A DNA stretch of 19,712 nt. It comes from Alteromonadaceae bacterium (GTDB lineage: Bacteria > Pseudomonadota > Gammaproteobacteria > Pseudomonadales > Oleiphilaceae). The translations under genes and the position numbers were made by a program. Under the pieces are notes generated by a model, which was given only the letters and a program-made list of their open reading frames with translations, searched no databases and was not told where the DNA came from. Location of the stretch: NCBI GenBank assembly GCA_013393545.1, contig JABXHG010000246.1, forward strand, positions 1 to 19,712, given 5' to 3'. Positions 1-9,136 of this stretch are shown here, one piece after another. Positions within the stretch are counted from its first letter, which is position 1. Each line of letters starts with the position of its first letter.

Positions 1-436
1 CTTCGCGCAAAAACTCAGGCGAGAAAATAATGTTATCAGTGCCCATTTTTTCTTTAAGCATTTCAGTATAACCCACCGGTATAGTGGATTTTATTACCAT
101 AACCGCAGTCGGTTTAATTTGCTTTACCTGGGCTATAACGGCTTCGACACTGCTGGTATTAAAGAAGTTAGTTTCGGGGTCATAGTCGGTGGGGGTTGCT
201 ATAATGACATAATCAGCGTTGCTATAAGCTTCCTCTGCGCTTAATGTCGCTTTAAGATTAAGCGGCTTTTCGCTAAAAAATTCGGATATTTCATTATCTT
301 CAATCGGTGACTTCTTATCATTAATGAGGTTAACCTTACTTTCAACAATATCAACCGCAACAACCTCATTATGCTGAGCCAAAGGCACCGCATTTGATAA
401 ACCAACGTATCCTGTTCCTGCCACTGCTATTTTCAT
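1..436 (-). CDS. ugd: UDP-glucose 6-dehydrogenase, N-terminal part (cut by window edge)
   Basis: The enzyme oxidises UDP-glucose to UDP-glucuronate with two NAD+ in the cytoplasm, giving an acidic sugar for polysaccharide. About 145 N-terminal residues are visible and run off the left edge, so the gene is partial only because of the window. The translation opens [20 protein letters not shown], with the Rossmann GxGYVG at residues 7-12. It continues with [19 protein letters not shown] and [12 protein letters not shown] and ends at SPEFLRE. These segments closely match the short Ugd of E. coli. The catalytic Cys lies outside the window. The ATG follows the glmS stop by 10 bases, with a possible AGG Shine-Dalgarno in between, so it is probably the last visible gene of the operon. 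It is distinct from the UDP-GlcNAc dehydrogenase (WbpA) at 12412-13728. Confidence 0.95.
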   Translation of the reverse strand, partial: MKIAVAGTGYVGLSNAVPLAQHNEVVAVDIVESKVNLINDKKSPIEDNEISEFFSEKPLNLKATLSAEEAYSNADYVIIATPTDYDPETNFFNTSSVEAVIAQVKQIKPTAVMVIKSTIPVGYTEMLKEKMGTDNIIFSPEFLRE

Positions 437-446
437 TAATAAACGC

Positions 447-2279
447 CTATTCCACCGTGACCGACTTGGCGAGGTTACGAGGCTGATCCACATCAGTCCC
501 CTTCACTAACGCCACGTAATATGACAATAACTGTAATGGTACCGTATACACAATTGGCGCAATGACTTCATCACAGTGACCCACGTTCAATACCGTTAAT
601 GTATCGTCACTCTTAAAGCGTGCATTTTTATCGGCAAAAACATACATTAAGCCTCCACGAGCGCGCACTTCTTCAACGTTCGACTTTAATTTCTCTAACA
701 ACTCATTATTAGGTGCCACCACAATCACTGGCATGTCATCATCAATTAATGCCAGGGGGCCATGTTTCAGCTCACCCGAGGCATAAGCCTCAGCGTGAAT
801 ATAAGAAATTTCTTTAAGCTTTAACGCTCCTTCCATCGCAATAGGGTACTGGTTACCGCGACCTAAAAACACGCTGTGCTCTTTATTAACGAAGTCATGG
901 GCTAGTTTTTCAATGTCCTCAGCTAACAAAGCAGCTTCTTCCAGTTTAACCGGCAAAGTTTGCAACGCACTAACAATGGCCGCTTGTTGCTGACCGGACA
1001 TTTCGCGGTACTTACCTAAGGCCACGGTAAGCATTAATAAACCGGTTAGTTGTGTTGTAAAAGCCTTCGTCGATGCCACTCCTATTTCAGTGCCAGCTCG
1101 CGTCATAAAAGCTAAATCAGACTCTCGCACTAACGAAGAGGTACCTACGTTGCAAATAGTAAGACTTCCTTTGTAACCTAGTGTTTTCGACAGACGCAGT
1201 GCTGCCAGTGTATCGGCTGTTTCACCACTTTGAGAAATAGTTACCAGCAAGCTGTTCGGTCGGACATAAGATTGCCGATAGCGAAACTCTGATGCGATTT
1301 CGACACTGCAGGAGACATTAGCCAGAGACTCCAACCAATAACTGGCGACCATACCGGCGTGGTAACTAGTTCCACAGGCAATAATTTTGATATGCTCTAC
1401 GGTTTTTAGCAGCTCTTCAGCACCTTCTCCAAAAGCATCATCTAAAACCGTGTTATCAGAAATCCGGCCTTCCAGGGTGTTGCGCACCGCAATTTTCTGT
1501 TCGTAAATTTCTTTCAGCATAAAATGACGATACTTGCCTCTACTGCCTACATCGTAATTAGCGTCAGATTCAATAATCTTTCTTTCAACCCGTTGACCCT
1601 CGTCATCATAAATACTAATGCTGGTGCGGTTAATATCTGCAACATCGCCTTCTTCTAAATAAATAAAGCGCTGAGTTACAGGTAGCAGAGCCAGCTGATC
1701 TGAAGCGATAAAATTCTCACCTATACCTAAACCTATTACTAATGGGCTTCCCGAACGAGCCGCAACCAATCTTCCAGGCTCCTTAGTATCCATAACTACG
1801 GCACCATAGGCACCTTCTAATTGACTAACCGCTGCGTTTACAGCTGCCAATAAGTCATTGTGAGTTTTGCGCTCGTGGTGAATTAAATGAGCTATGACTT
1901 CGGTATCGGTTTGACTGTTAAATACGTAACCTAATGCCTGAAGCTGTTCACGCAAAACTTCGTGGTTTTCGATAATGCCGTTGTGAACTAAGGCAATTTC
2001 ATCTCCAGACAAGTGGGGGTGAGCATTCATTTCGCTTACACCACCATGCGTCGCCCAGCGTGTATGAGCAATACCAATGGCACCATCAATTGGGCTTGCT
2101 GTTAAAGCATCAGCCAATGCCTGAACTTTGCCAGTACGGCGTGTACTTTGCAGCGTGTTATTTTCATCAATAACCGCAATGCCCGCCGAGTCGTATCCGC
2201 GATACTCCAGCCGCTTAAGACCTTCTAATAAAATACCCTTTACACGACGCTCAGAAGTCGCTCCTACGATACCGCACAT
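447..2279 (-). CDS. glmS: Glutamine--fructose-6-phosphate aminotransferase (isomerising)
   Basis: GlmS converts fructose-6-phosphate and glutamine to glucosamine-6-phosphate, the entry step to UDP-GlcNAc. The 610-residue length is that of the normal enzyme (E. coli 609). The N-terminal class II glutaminase domain starts [10 protein letters not shown], with Cys2 as nucleophile, and has [13 protein letters not shown] and the HTRWATHG loop. Two SIS domains follow, with [25 protein letters not shown], the [16 protein letters not shown] segment and the C-terminal [13 protein letters not shown]. All key motifs look intact. The gene follows the phosphoglycosyl transferase by 29 bases and precedes ugd by 10. 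That puts it in the polysaccharide operon, not beside the ATP synthase genes or glmU, its usual place in many gammaproteobacteria. It could be the only copy or a second, cluster-dedicated one; the window cannot tell. Confidence 0.98.
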   Translation of the reverse strand: MCGIVGATSERRVKGILLEGLKRLEYRGYDSAGIAVIDENNTLQSTRRTGKVQALADALTASPIDGAIGIAHTRWATHGGVSEMNAHPHLSGDEIALVHNGIIENHEVLREQLQALGYVFNSQTDTEVIAHLIHHERKTHNDLLAAVNAAVSQLEGAYGAVVMDTKEPGRLVAARSGSPLVIGLGIGENFIASDQLALLPVTQRFIYLEEGDVADINRTSISIYDDEGQRVERKIIESDANYDVGSRGKYRHFMLKEIYEQKIAVRNTLEGRISDNTVLDDAFGEGAEELLKTVEHIKIIACGTSYHAGMVASYWLESLANVSCSVEIASEFRYRQSYVRPNSLLVTISQSGETADTLAALRLSKTLGYKGSLTICNVGTSSLVRESDLAFMTRAGTEIGVASTKAFTTQLTGLLMLTVALGKYREMSGQQQAAIVSALQTLPVKLEEAALLAEDIEKLAHDFVNKEHSVFLGRGNQYPIAMEGALKLKEISYIHAEAYASGELKHGPLALIDDDMPVIVVAPNNELLEKLKSNVEEVRARGGLMYVFADKNARFKSDDTLTVLNVGHCDEVIAPIVYTVPLQLLSYYVALVKGTDVDQPRNLAKSVTVE

Positions 2280-2308
2280 AACTTTATCTCTTTTTTACTT
2301 TAATTAAT

Positions 2309-2857
2309 CTATTTGACCCGATCGCCAGAACCTTTTCCGGTAACCGTCATAAAAATGTACTTAAAGTAGTTTTTCACATTCAACGAGCTAATCATTCTTG
2401 CGTCGGTCTCAGCTAATAACTCAGGAGTGGACATATCTACTTCATTTACTTGCGCTAAACCAGTTATGCCAGGTCTAACAGCAAAAACACCTTTTTCTTC
2501 ACGCGCCCGAGTAAGCTCATCCTGGTTGAAAAGTCCCGGACGAGGGCCTACCAAACTCATATCTCCTTTGAGTACATTCCATAGCTGGGGCAATTCATCT
2601 AATTTGGTGCGACGTAAAAAATGCCCAAACTTAGTTATAGAGGATGTGCTAGCTAAGTGGCTGGCCACCGATGCTGTGTCTTTTTGCATAGTACGAAACT
2701 TAATCAACACGAAAGGCTTTTTATTACGCCCCACTCGCTCTTGCCGAAATAACGGCGAACCAGTGTCAAATAAGCCCACTATATAAAGCATTAATAAAAT
2801 GGGAAAGCCAAGAACTAAACCGAGCAGTGAAAATATGAAATCTAACATCTTGATCAT
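2309..2857 (-). CDS. Initiating phosphoglycosyl transferase (small monotopic, PglC/WbqP type)
   Basis: This enzyme transfers a sugar-1-phosphate from a UDP-sugar to undecaprenyl phosphate on the inner face of the membrane and so starts the repeat unit. At 182 residues it is the short single-domain form of the bacterial sugar transferase family (PF02397), without the extra N-terminal helices of WcaJ or WbaP. Residues 7-30 form the hydrophobic re-entrant membrane helix. Then come FRQERVGRN, LIKFRTM, the catalytic Asp87-Glu88 in KLDELPQLWNVLKGDMSLVG, and PGITGLAQV. The start overlaps the stop of the upstream epimerase by one base (TAATG), with AGGAAAGG as ribosome binding site. Pairing with that SDR gene resembles WbpV/WbpL-like and PglC-like modules, so QuiNAc, FucNAc or a relative is a likely first sugar. 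The exact substrate is inference. Confidence 0.92.
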   Translation of the reverse strand: MIKMLDFIFSLLGLVLGFPILLMLYIVGLFDTGSPLFRQERVGRNKKPFVLIKFRTMQKDTASVASHLASTSSITKFGHFLRRTKLDELPQLWNVLKGDMSLVGPRPGLFNQDELTRAREEKGVFAVRPGITGLAQVNEVDMSTPELLAETDARMISSLNVKNYFKYIFMTVTGKGSGDRVK

Positions 2858-3810
2858 TAACTAGACCTTTCCTCATTAACGAATAATTTAGCAGTTTTAC
2901 GCAGTGTACTGCGTGAGTCTACGGTCGGCCGCCAGCCATAAGATTTGGACTTAGAATTGTCGACAACTAAGTCCCCACATAATTGCTCATAAAAGTGTGG
3001 CTTTCTCACCGCAAGCGATAACGCTTTTATAAAAATCTTAGGGACTGGAAGCATGAAAGAGCCTCTACCAAGAGAACTTTTAATTTCTTTAGCCATATCT
3101 TTGGTAGAAAGAATCTCATCGTCTGCCAACGTAAAAAACCCGGATACACCGGCTTCTTCCTTCGCAAAACAAATAAAGTCGACGAGATTCTCCAGCGAAA
3201 GTACTGTTCGCTTGTTGTTGATGAGTCCAAACGGCAAAGGAATAGCCGAAGAGCATAGCTTAATTAATTTACCGAAATTACCTGGAGCACCTTCACCAAC
3301 AATGAGAGGAGGACGAATAATAACCAACTCTAAACCTCGCTCCTCACACTCGAAGAGATCGACTAAACGTTGCTCTGCATCCAATTTTGAGCGCGAGTAA
3401 TCATCATATGGAGCTAGCCGTGAGGACTCTGATATAGGTTCATTTGAAACCCTACCATGTACTCCTATCGTACTAAGAAAGATAAATTTAGTCGCGCCAA
3501 TAGTGAAAGCCAGTTTTGCCAACTCTTCAGTAAGAGACACATTAGCCCTCTTATAGTCTTGGTAACTCGCATTAGGTAACTTTCCATGAGCCAAGCCCGC
3601 GCAATGTATAACCGTATCTATCGGTTGGCTAAACTCGGCCGCCAAACTTAATAACGATTTGCACGAGGGGTCGTCCGGCATTTCCATCTCAAAAGATTCT
3701 AAATCTTCAGAACCATTTCGCACTAAACTAACGAACTCTGCTTTTGAAACTCGAAGGTTTTCAATCAGCTTCTTCCCAACGAACCCCCTGCCTCCAGTAA
3801 TTAGAATCAC
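2857..3810 (-). CDS. NAD(P)-dependent nucleotide-sugar epimerase/reductase (extended SDR, WbpV-like)
   Basis: A 317-residue extended short-chain dehydrogenase/reductase acting on a nucleotide sugar. The Rossmann motif TGGRGFVG spans residues 5-12. The catalytic set is Ser113-Thr114 in FLSTIGVHG and Tyr138/Lys142 in YSRSK, all intact, and RPPLIVGEG follows. The gene directly precedes a small phosphoglycosyl transferase, the arrangement of WbpV-like enzymes that reduce UDP-4-keto-QuiNAc to UDP-QuiNAc. A UDP-GlcNAc or UDP-QuiNAc 4-epimerase is the alternative. Start is GTG, overlapping the GT2 stop by one base (TAGTG), with GAGGGCG as ribosome binding site. No WbpM-type 4,6-dehydratase, needed for the reductase reading, is in the window. 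Family assignment is firm; the reaction is inferred from context. Confidence 0.85.
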   Translation of the reverse strand: MILITGGRGFVGKKLIENLRVSKAEFVSLVRNGSEDLESFEMEMPDDPSCKSLLSLAAEFSQPIDTVIHCAGLAHGKLPNASYQDYKRANVSLTEELAKLAFTIGATKFIFLSTIGVHGRVSNEPISESSRLAPYDDYSRSKLDAEQRLVDLFECEERGLELVIIRPPLIVGEGAPGNFGKLIKLCSSAIPLPFGLINNKRTVLSLENLVDFICFAKEEAGVSGFFTLADDEILSTKDMAKEIKSSLGRGSFMLPVPKIFIKALSLAVRKPHFYEQLCGDLVVDNSKSKSYGWRPTVDSRSTLRKTAKLFVNEERSS

Positions 3811-4556
3811 TAAGAACGCCCTCGTTTAATACGCATAAAGGTGTTTGCAAGCAAGTAATATAAAGAAGCAGGCCAACTAAGCTTTTCACAGTCTCGAAAA
3901 ACTGAGTAATTATACTTTAATAAAGAGATTTTATTGCTTGAGATAGAATTAGTGCGAACAGTGTAAGATGCAAGCACTTCTTCAAGCGCATAGACAGAGC
4001 CAACTTTGCGGAGTATTTTTAACCACATAGCATAATCTTGTCGTTTACGAATACTTGGCATTTCTATACGGCCAACCTGCTGAGTATCAAACATAGCGGT
4101 TAGACAACCCACTTGATTTGAGTAAAGCATATCTTTATACGTTAAACGTGCAGGAGGTACGTATTCCGACAATTTTTTACCCGTGGTTGAGTCAACACGC
4201 CTAAACCCCGTATGCGAAAACGCGAGCTCGCGTTCCTTCATAAATTTTACTTGCTTAGCCAACTTCTCACTATCCCATCGGTCATCGCTATCCAAAAAAG
4301 CAATGAAACGACCAGAAGAGGCTTTAATGCCCTCATTCCGAGCAACGGCTGCCCCGCCATTCGAATTTAGCGATATAACTTTTATACGATGATCATCAGA
4401 CGCCAATCGGCTTGCCACCTCAACCGAGTCGTCCTGAGAGCAATCATCCACAATGAGCAGCTCCCAGTTATCATACGTCTGGTCACGCACAGAACTGATT
4501 GTGCCTTCAATAAATTGACCGCTATTAAACATGGGCATGATTATAGAAACAGACAT
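3810..4556 (-). CDS. Glycosyltransferase family 2
   Basis: An inverting GT-A glycosyltransferase that should add one sugar to the lipid-linked repeat unit at the cytoplasmic face. The 248 residues open MSVSIIMPMFNSGQFIEGTI. They carry the nucleotide-binding Asp37-Asp38 in LLIVDDCSQDDS, the GGAAVARNEGI segment, the metal-binding DSDD at 89-92, and a later RKRQDYAMWLKI that fits the acceptor/catalytic region of GT2 enzymes of the WbbD/TuaG sort. A weakly hydrophobic C-terminus (SLYYLLANTFM) ending in basic residues may touch the membrane. The ATG is preceded by GAGAGAG at good spacing. An 82-base spacer with an inverted repeat separates it from the gene upstream. Donor and linkage cannot be read from the sequence. 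Confidence 0.93.
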   Translation of the reverse strand: MSVSIIMPMFNSGQFIEGTISSVRDQTYDNWELLIVDDCSQDDSVEVASRLASDDHRIKVISLNSNGGAAVARNEGIKASSGRFIAFLDSDDRWDSEKLAKQVKFMKERELAFSHTGFRRVDSTTGKKLSEYVPPARLTYKDMLYSNQVGCLTAMFDTQQVGRIEMPSIRKRQDYAMWLKILRKVGSVYALEEVLASYTVRTNSISSNKISLLKYNYSVFRDCEKLSWPASLYYLLANTFMRIKRGRS

Positions 4557-4578
4557 TTTACTCTCTCATAAAACCTTT

Positions 4579-4604
4579 TCTACCTAGGTAAAACCGCAGG
4601 TAGA
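4579..4604. repeat. Inverted repeat in the spacer before the GT2 gene
   Basis: TCTACCT at 4579-4585 and AGGTAGA at 4598-4604 form a perfect 7-bp inverted repeat with a 12-base loop. The left arm also overlaps a perfect 10-bp palindrome, TACCTAGGTA, at 4581-4590. It lies in the 82-base spacer 4557-4638. No T-run follows on the coding (minus) strand, so it does not look like an intrinsic terminator; it may be a small mRNA hairpin or chance. Confidence 0.3.
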
Positions 4605-4638
4605 TAATAATTATTTAAATCGCTATAAATACGGTTGT

Positions 4639-5733
4639 TTAAAGCTTTCTTATTTCATTCATTAAATCTTTGGATCGAGCTTCCCAAAATTGAATTTCTT
4701 GATATTGTTTAAAGATGACTCCTCCCGATGCCGCCGAAACCAACTTATGCTGTATGTCATCAGTATCAAACTCGTCAACTAATATAACATTGCTAAAGTA
4801 TCGACCTTTTAAATCGTCGGCCATTCGAGTTCGCGATGATATGATTGGAACTCTTTCAAACATTGAGCATTCGAAGAATTTATTGGATATGGCGTAGACA
4901 GCATTCAAATTATCGGTTGGATAAGCAGCCCATATAAAATCTGAAATACTATAAATATAGGGCAGTTCATCCTGACCGTATCGTCCCCAAAAATAAACTT
5001 TATCAGTAATGCCTTTTTGACTAACTAATTTTTTAGCGAAGTCTAAGCTGGGGCCATCACCGAATATAAACAACTGCATGTCTAATTCTTGAAAGGAGTC
5101 TATAAGACGTTTTAAGACGGATGGATAGCGCACAACACCTACCCACGAAACAACTGTTTTTTCTGGGCTTTTTAGGCTCTCCGCCGCTGAATACCATTCA
5201 GGCTTATCCACACCATTTTCAATTAAAGATTTCGAAGGGTAATTTTCGAAAACGATATTGCAACTTTTCTTATTGTATAGTTCAGGAAAGTACCTAGACG
5301 CAAAAATAGTTAAATCAACAAACTTCAAGCAAAATGATTCTAAAAATTTAAGAATAGACAAGGTGTACTTATTACCAGCCGCCGGCATATCGAGACAGTC
5401 ATAAATCAATTTTACCTTAGGCCTAAAGATTTTCATTAAACAGCCTAAAAAAAGAGAGTCCCAATGACTCAAAAATAAAATATCCGGCTTAAATTTTAAG
5501 AAAGCCTTTATTCCGAATAGAATAAACAAAGGGAAAAGGAGCAGCTTTTTCAACCGATTCCCTACTGCTGAGCGCATTTTAAATAGGATGTAGCCTTTTG
5601 GATCAGAGGATTGAGCCCCCGCCCGATCCCAAGCTAGAACCTTAACACTGTACTCGTGAGACAAAGACGAACGAAATTTATTGGTTCTACTATTAATTGG
5701 ATATGCTGTATCGACAATAAGTACTTTTCTCAT
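4639..5733 (-). CDS. Glycosyltransferase, GT4-like (GT-B fold)
   Basis: A 364-residue probable GT-B glycosyltransferase. The N-terminal half begins MRKVLIVDTAYP, with the KFRSSLSHEYSVKVLAWDR region typical of the acceptor domain. A hydrophobic/basic stretch at about residues 62-82 (KKLLLFPLFILFGIKAFL) could dock to the membrane, and PDILFLSHWDS and LIYDCLDMP follow. The C-terminal half has VSWVGVVRYPSVLKRLIDSF, the sugar-nucleotide loop IFGDGPSLDFAKKL, and AISNKFFECSMFERVPII, which fits the E-x7-E region only loosely. It is therefore a divergent member. The ATG overlaps the wzy stop in an ATGA junction, so translation is probably coupled. Base composition is AT-rich like the neighbouring wzy. 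Which sugar it adds is unknown. Confidence 0.85.
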   Translation of the reverse strand: MRKVLIVDTAYPINSRTNKFRSSLSHEYSVKVLAWDRAGAQSSDPKGYILFKMRSAVGNRLKKLLLFPLFILFGIKAFLKFKPDILFLSHWDSLFLGCLMKIFRPKVKLIYDCLDMPAAGNKYTLSILKFLESFCLKFVDLTIFASRYFPELYNKKSCNIVFENYPSKSLIENGVDKPEWYSAAESLKSPEKTVVSWVGVVRYPSVLKRLIDSFQELDMQLFIFGDGPSLDFAKKLVSQKGITDKVYFWGRYGQDELPYIYSISDFIWAAYPTDNLNAVYAISNKFFECSMFERVPIISSRTRMADDLKGRYFSNVILVDEFDTDDIQHKLVSAASGGVIFKQYQEIQFWEARSKDLMNEIRKL

Positions 5734-6791
5734 ATACCACCAAAATAAAGGATGTATGGCTGGGCTACGACAGCTATTATCAAACCCAAAGCCAAATACA
5801 TCGCTGGGAATGCTATGTATGCAACCTTTTGGGCTGGAGGCAAGAAGGTTATGAAATACCTTGAAATAATCGGTACAACAAGAACACCAATAATCAAAAA
5901 GATATAACTTAACCTCCAGGCTAATATGGTAACGTCCATAAATACCACTAGTATCATCGAACCAATGACAAATAGCTTAAAGAGGTAAAGATGAAATGGA
6001 TCAGTAACTCTATTCTTTATTAGCGCAATGCTCGCTACCATAAAAAGAGAAATAAGTATCCTAGGATCATACACTGGCATAGGATATCCATAATCCTCTG
6101 AGTTAACGTAACTTATAAATTTAGTAGAAAAGATATCCAACCCAATTAGACTAAGTACGCCCGAAAAGAGAGTGATAAAGCCCACAACAAACGATAGAAA
6201 TAGAAGTATAAAGTATATTGAATTAAGAACCGAAAGTTTTAAGCGAGTCAGAAAAGTACACAGAAGTAAAATGGAAGAGATGTGAAACGAAAACGCGAGT
6301 GAAAAACAGATTAACGATAGCACTCTATATTTTTTATAAAAACAAATAAAAAATAGCAAACCAAAACCAACAGCCACTGAAATTCTAGAAGATTGCATAT
6401 TCATTGACATGATATATGGGAACCAAACTAAAATTGATAGCATTTTGTAAGGTGAGTATTTTTTGATTAGCAAAGCAACGGGAAGAAACGACAGAACAGC
6501 CATCACGACAATTATGTATTGTCCTCCTAAGTTCAGGGAATTCCCAATATAGGACAATATTCTAAACCCAACCTCCACATGAGTGGTTGGATTGAGAACA
6601 TCATACCAGTCAACTATGCTAGAATATATTCTTATGTAAGCGTCATAATCAGCAAGCCCGGTACCATTACCCCTTAGTGAGATAACAAGCAGAACAAAGC
6701 TCGAAAACAGATAGAATATAGAGGTAGAAACTCGAGTTCTATCACTAAAATGAAGAAAGAATGCTGTCGCGATTAAAAGCACATAGAACAT
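5730..6791 (-). CDS. wzy: O-antigen/polysaccharide polymerase Wzy (EpsG-like)
   Basis: An integral inner-membrane protein of 353 residues with roughly 10-12 hydrophobic segments, the expected profile of a Wzy polymerase that joins lipid-linked repeat units in the periplasm. EpsG-like hallmarks are Arg40 followed by a D-Y-D stretch (48-50) in SLRGNGTGLADYDAYIRIY, HVEVGFRIL at about 71-79, SSRISVAVGFGLL, and SLAFSFHISSILL with His170 inside a membrane segment. Wzy proteins share little sequence identity, so the call rests on topology, these motifs and position among wzx and glycosyltransferase genes; no other gene here fits the role. The region is very AT-rich (12 G/C in the 60 bases 6301-6360). 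The stop overlaps the next gene's start (ATGA). Confidence 0.88.
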   Translation of the reverse strand: MFYVLLIATAFFLHFSDRTRVSTSIFYLFSSFVLLVISLRGNGTGLADYDAYIRIYSSIVDWYDVLNPTTHVEVGFRILSYIGNSLNLGGQYIIVVMAVLSFLPVALLIKKYSPYKMLSILVWFPYIMSMNMQSSRISVAVGFGLLFFICFYKKYRVLSLICFSLAFSFHISSILLLCTFLTRLKLSVLNSIYFILLFLSFVVGFITLFSGVLSLIGLDIFSTKFISYVNSEDYGYPMPVYDPRILISLFMVASIALIKNRVTDPFHLYLFKLFVIGSMILVVFMDVTILAWRLSYIFLIIGVLVVPIISRYFITFLPPAQKVAYIAFPAMYLALGLIIAVVAQPYILYFGGI

Positions 6792-6839
6792 TAGTTAAAG
6801 CTCATCTGTGCTTCAGGTGAACTGAACCAAGTTACTTCT

Positions 6840-7964
6840 TTACTTATCATTTTTTTTTAAAATACTAATGATGCGGCTAACAGCCTTTCCATCACCGTAC
6901 GGATTATGTGCCCGAGTCATTTTTTCATATTCAAATGCATCATTGAGCAATCTGCTCACCTGTTCGACAATTCTTTTAGAATCAGTACCAACTAACTCCA
7001 CCGTACCAGCCGCGACAGCCTCCGGACGTTCAGTTGTATCTCTCATAACAAGTACGGGCTTACCTAGCGACGGCGCTTCCTCTTGAACGCCACCTGAATC
7101 TGTTAAAATCAAATAGCTGCTATTCATTAAGTAGACAAACGGCAAGTAGTCTTGTGGTGGAATCAAAAATACATTATCTAAGCCACCTAATAAGCGATTA
7201 ACCGGCTTTTCGACATTAGGATTGAGATGAACCGGATAGACAATTTGTACGTCTGAATACTCTTCTGCTATCTCTTTTAGAGCAGCACAAATTCGTTCGA
7301 AACCGTCTCCGAAACTTTCTCGTCTATGTCCAGTTACCAAAATCAACTTCTTTGAGTTATCGATAAAATCAAAGCTTTGGTCCAGTGAAGCTTTTGAATC
7401 ACCGTTTTTTAAGACTTTATTTTTTATTGAAAAAAGGGCGTCAATAACCGTGTTGCCGGTTACAAATATTTTTGACTCATCAACCCCTTCAGATACTAAA
7501 TTATCTTTTGCGCGCTGTGTCGGAGCAAAATGGATATCTGTCAGTACACTTGTTAATTTCCTATTTGCTTCCTCTGGCCACGGCGAATAAAGATTACCTG
7601 TTCTCAATCCCGCTTCTACGTGCCCAATTTTTACCTGTTCATAAAATGCTGCCAAACTAGCAGTAAAACAAGTCGTCGTATCTCCATGAACCAAAACCAA
7701 ATCAGGTTGGAAATCCCGCAACACGGTGCGCAGGCCAAGTAAAATTTTTGTCGTTACGTCATACAAATCTTGACCGCTTCGCATAATATCTAAGTCATAA
7801 TCAGGAGCTATACCAAATAGCTTTAAAACCTGATCTAACATTTCTCTATGCTGCGCTGTTACTGCAATTTTTACTTCAAAATTAGAGTCTTTTGCCATAG
7901 CCGAAACTAAAGGACCCATTTTTATGGCTTCTGGGCGAGTCCCGAAAACAAATAAAATTTTCAT
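6840..7964 (-). CDS. wecB: UDP-N-acetylglucosamine 2-epimerase (non-hydrolysing)
   Basis: The enzyme interconverts UDP-GlcNAc and UDP-ManNAc. The 374-residue protein opens [20 protein letters not shown] and matches E. coli WecB nearly end to end. The catalytic residues fall at the same numbers: Asp95 in VHGDTTT, Glu117 in [10 protein letters not shown], Glu131 in WPEEANR and His213 in [29 protein letters not shown] is present towards the C-terminus. It resembles WecB clearly more than WbpI, the UDP-GlcNAc3NAcA 2-epimerase. A WecB normally works with WecC to give UDP-ManNAcA, but no WecC is in the window, so UDP-ManNAc may be used as such, or the dehydrogenase is elsewhere. It lies 13 bases after a GT4-like gene and 48 before wzy. 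Confidence 0.96.
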   Translation of the reverse strand: MKILFVFGTRPEAIKMGPLVSAMAKDSNFEVKIAVTAQHREMLDQVLKLFGIAPDYDLDIMRSGQDLYDVTTKILLGLRTVLRDFQPDLVLVHGDTTTCFTASLAAFYEQVKIGHVEAGLRTGNLYSPWPEEANRKLTSVLTDIHFAPTQRAKDNLVSEGVDESKIFVTGNTVIDALFSIKNKVLKNGDSKASLDQSFDFIDNSKKLILVTGHRRESFGDGFERICAALKEIAEEYSDVQIVYPVHLNPNVEKPVNRLLGGLDNVFLIPPQDYLPFVYLMNSSYLILTDSGGVQEEAPSLGKPVLVMRDTTERPEAVAAGTVELVGTDSKRIVEQVSRLLNDAFEYEKMTRAHNPYGDGKAVSRIISILKKNDK

Positions 7965-7977
7965 AAAACAACCTAAA

Positions 7978-9090
7978 TTAACGTAAATTCGAATTTAGTT
8001 TTTTTAACCAAACCTGCATGGAAAAGTTTTGGCTTATGGTTTCATATGCCAATTTAGACATATTGACATACTCTTCATCAGACAAAGATAACGCTCGCTT
8101 AAACGCTTTAGCTAAGTCGTCGTCAAAAGCCACAAATCCGTTAACACCATCATTTACTAACTGATCATAGCCGTTACCGGGATATACTATTGGCACTAAA
8201 CCATACGACATAGCTTCCAGGAGTGCGTAATTAGCGAGTATGACTTCAGAAGGAAAGACGAAAAACCGATATTGCTTCATAACCTGATTTATATCTTTTA
8301 CAAAGCCCTGAACTTCCACATTTTTAGCTAAGTTGAGAGATTTATAGTGTTTCAGTGCGACTTCCGAATATAAAAATCCTCGTGGAGCGTAAACTTCGTT
8401 AGAAATAGAGCTAAATCCATATATAGCCGCTCGGAATTTTATTTTTTCTCTTTGCAATTCATGAAAGGAGTTAATTAAAGATATAACGTTTCGACTTTCG
8501 ATCACCGCATTAGCATATAGGAAGTCTAGTGTTAAGTTACGCCTAGTATCTGGCTCGAAATCCGGAACGGGCACACAGTTATGTATTTGAACAATTTTTT
8601 TTACCGCTAGTGGTAGCTTATTTTTAATAGCATCTACATGATGTAGCTCTTTTGCAAATATCGCATTAGTAAATTTCAAACAAAACCATGTCAGCTTTTT
8701 CTTAACGTTGGCATATACCTTCATCAAAAAAGAGTTTGAATTTGAGTTCTGCCTATCTCCTACTAGCTCACCGCCAATTATCCAAAACCGGACATTAACC
8801 CCAAAGGCTCGCGATAAGAGAACATATATTAGTGATAGTATAGAATAGTTGTAACAGTCAATATTATCGGGGCGAAATAGGATTAGAACCTTTATAAAAA
8901 TAATCATTCTAATTAAATTATTTTTTCCGGCGTATTCAATCAAACCTTGAGATCTAGAAGCTTCAGGCTTTCCTTCGTCACCTGTATTTAGAAGAACTTT
9001 GACTTCACAACCCAACTCGCGATATGCATCGACAGCATATTGGTATTTTTTTGGAAAAAAGGGCAAACCAACAATTAGAATTTTTGACAT
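7978..9090 (-). CDS. Glycosyltransferase, GT4-type
   Basis: A retaining GT-B glycosyltransferase of 370 residues that should extend the lipid-linked unit. It begins [21 protein letters not shown] hydrophobic stretch near residues 60-95 ([26 protein letters not shown]) suggests membrane contact. The C-terminal donor domain has the standard signature: [20 protein letters not shown] with the E-x7-E pair, then [22 protein letters not shown]. The ATG is preceded by TAAGAGAATC, a good ribosome binding site. It sits between the O-acetyltransferase and wecB in the AT-rich core. Substrate unknown; the adjacent wecB makes a ManNAc-type donor possible, but that is only a guess from position. Confidence 0.93.
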   Translation of the reverse strand: MSKILIVGLPFFPKKYQYAVDAYRELGCEVKVLLNTGDEGKPEASRSQGLIEYAGKNNLIRMIIFIKVLILFRPDNIDCYNYSILSLIYVLLSRAFGVNVRFWIIGGELVGDRQNSNSNSFLMKVYANVKKKLTWFCLKFTNAIFAKELHHVDAIKNKLPLAVKKIVQIHNCVPVPDFEPDTRRNLTLDFLYANAVIESRNVISLINSFHELQREKIKFRAAIYGFSSISNEVYAPRGFLYSEVALKHYKSLNLAKNVEVQGFVKDINQVMKQYRFFVFPSEVILANYALLEAMSYGLVPIVYPGNGYDQLVNDGVNGFVAFDDDLAKAFKRALSLSDEEYVNMSKLAYETISQNFSMQVWLKKLNSNLR

Positions 9091-9136
9091 GATTCTCTTA
9101 AGTTACAATAAAGCTATTTGAGTTAAACTTCTGCAT

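Noticed and set aside
2427..2786. Plus-strand open frame of 119 codons opposite the phosphoglycosyl transferase
   Set aside because: It lies wholly antisense to a well-supported gene, shows no recognisable domain, and its residue use looks like that of a shadow frame.
3053..3400. Plus-strand open frame of 115 codons opposite the SDR epimerase, and similar ones at 10387-10704 and 10879-11157
   Set aside because: All are antisense to genes with intact catalytic motifs, have no family features, and break the one-direction operon layout.
6812..6826. Small inverted repeat TTCAG/CTGAA in the spacer between wecB and wzy as a terminator
   Set aside because: The stem is only 5 bp and no T-run follows on either strand.
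6840..7964. Calling the epimerase WbpI to complete the diacetamido-mannuronate pathway
   Set aside because: N-terminal and catalytic segments match WecB position by position, not WbpI.
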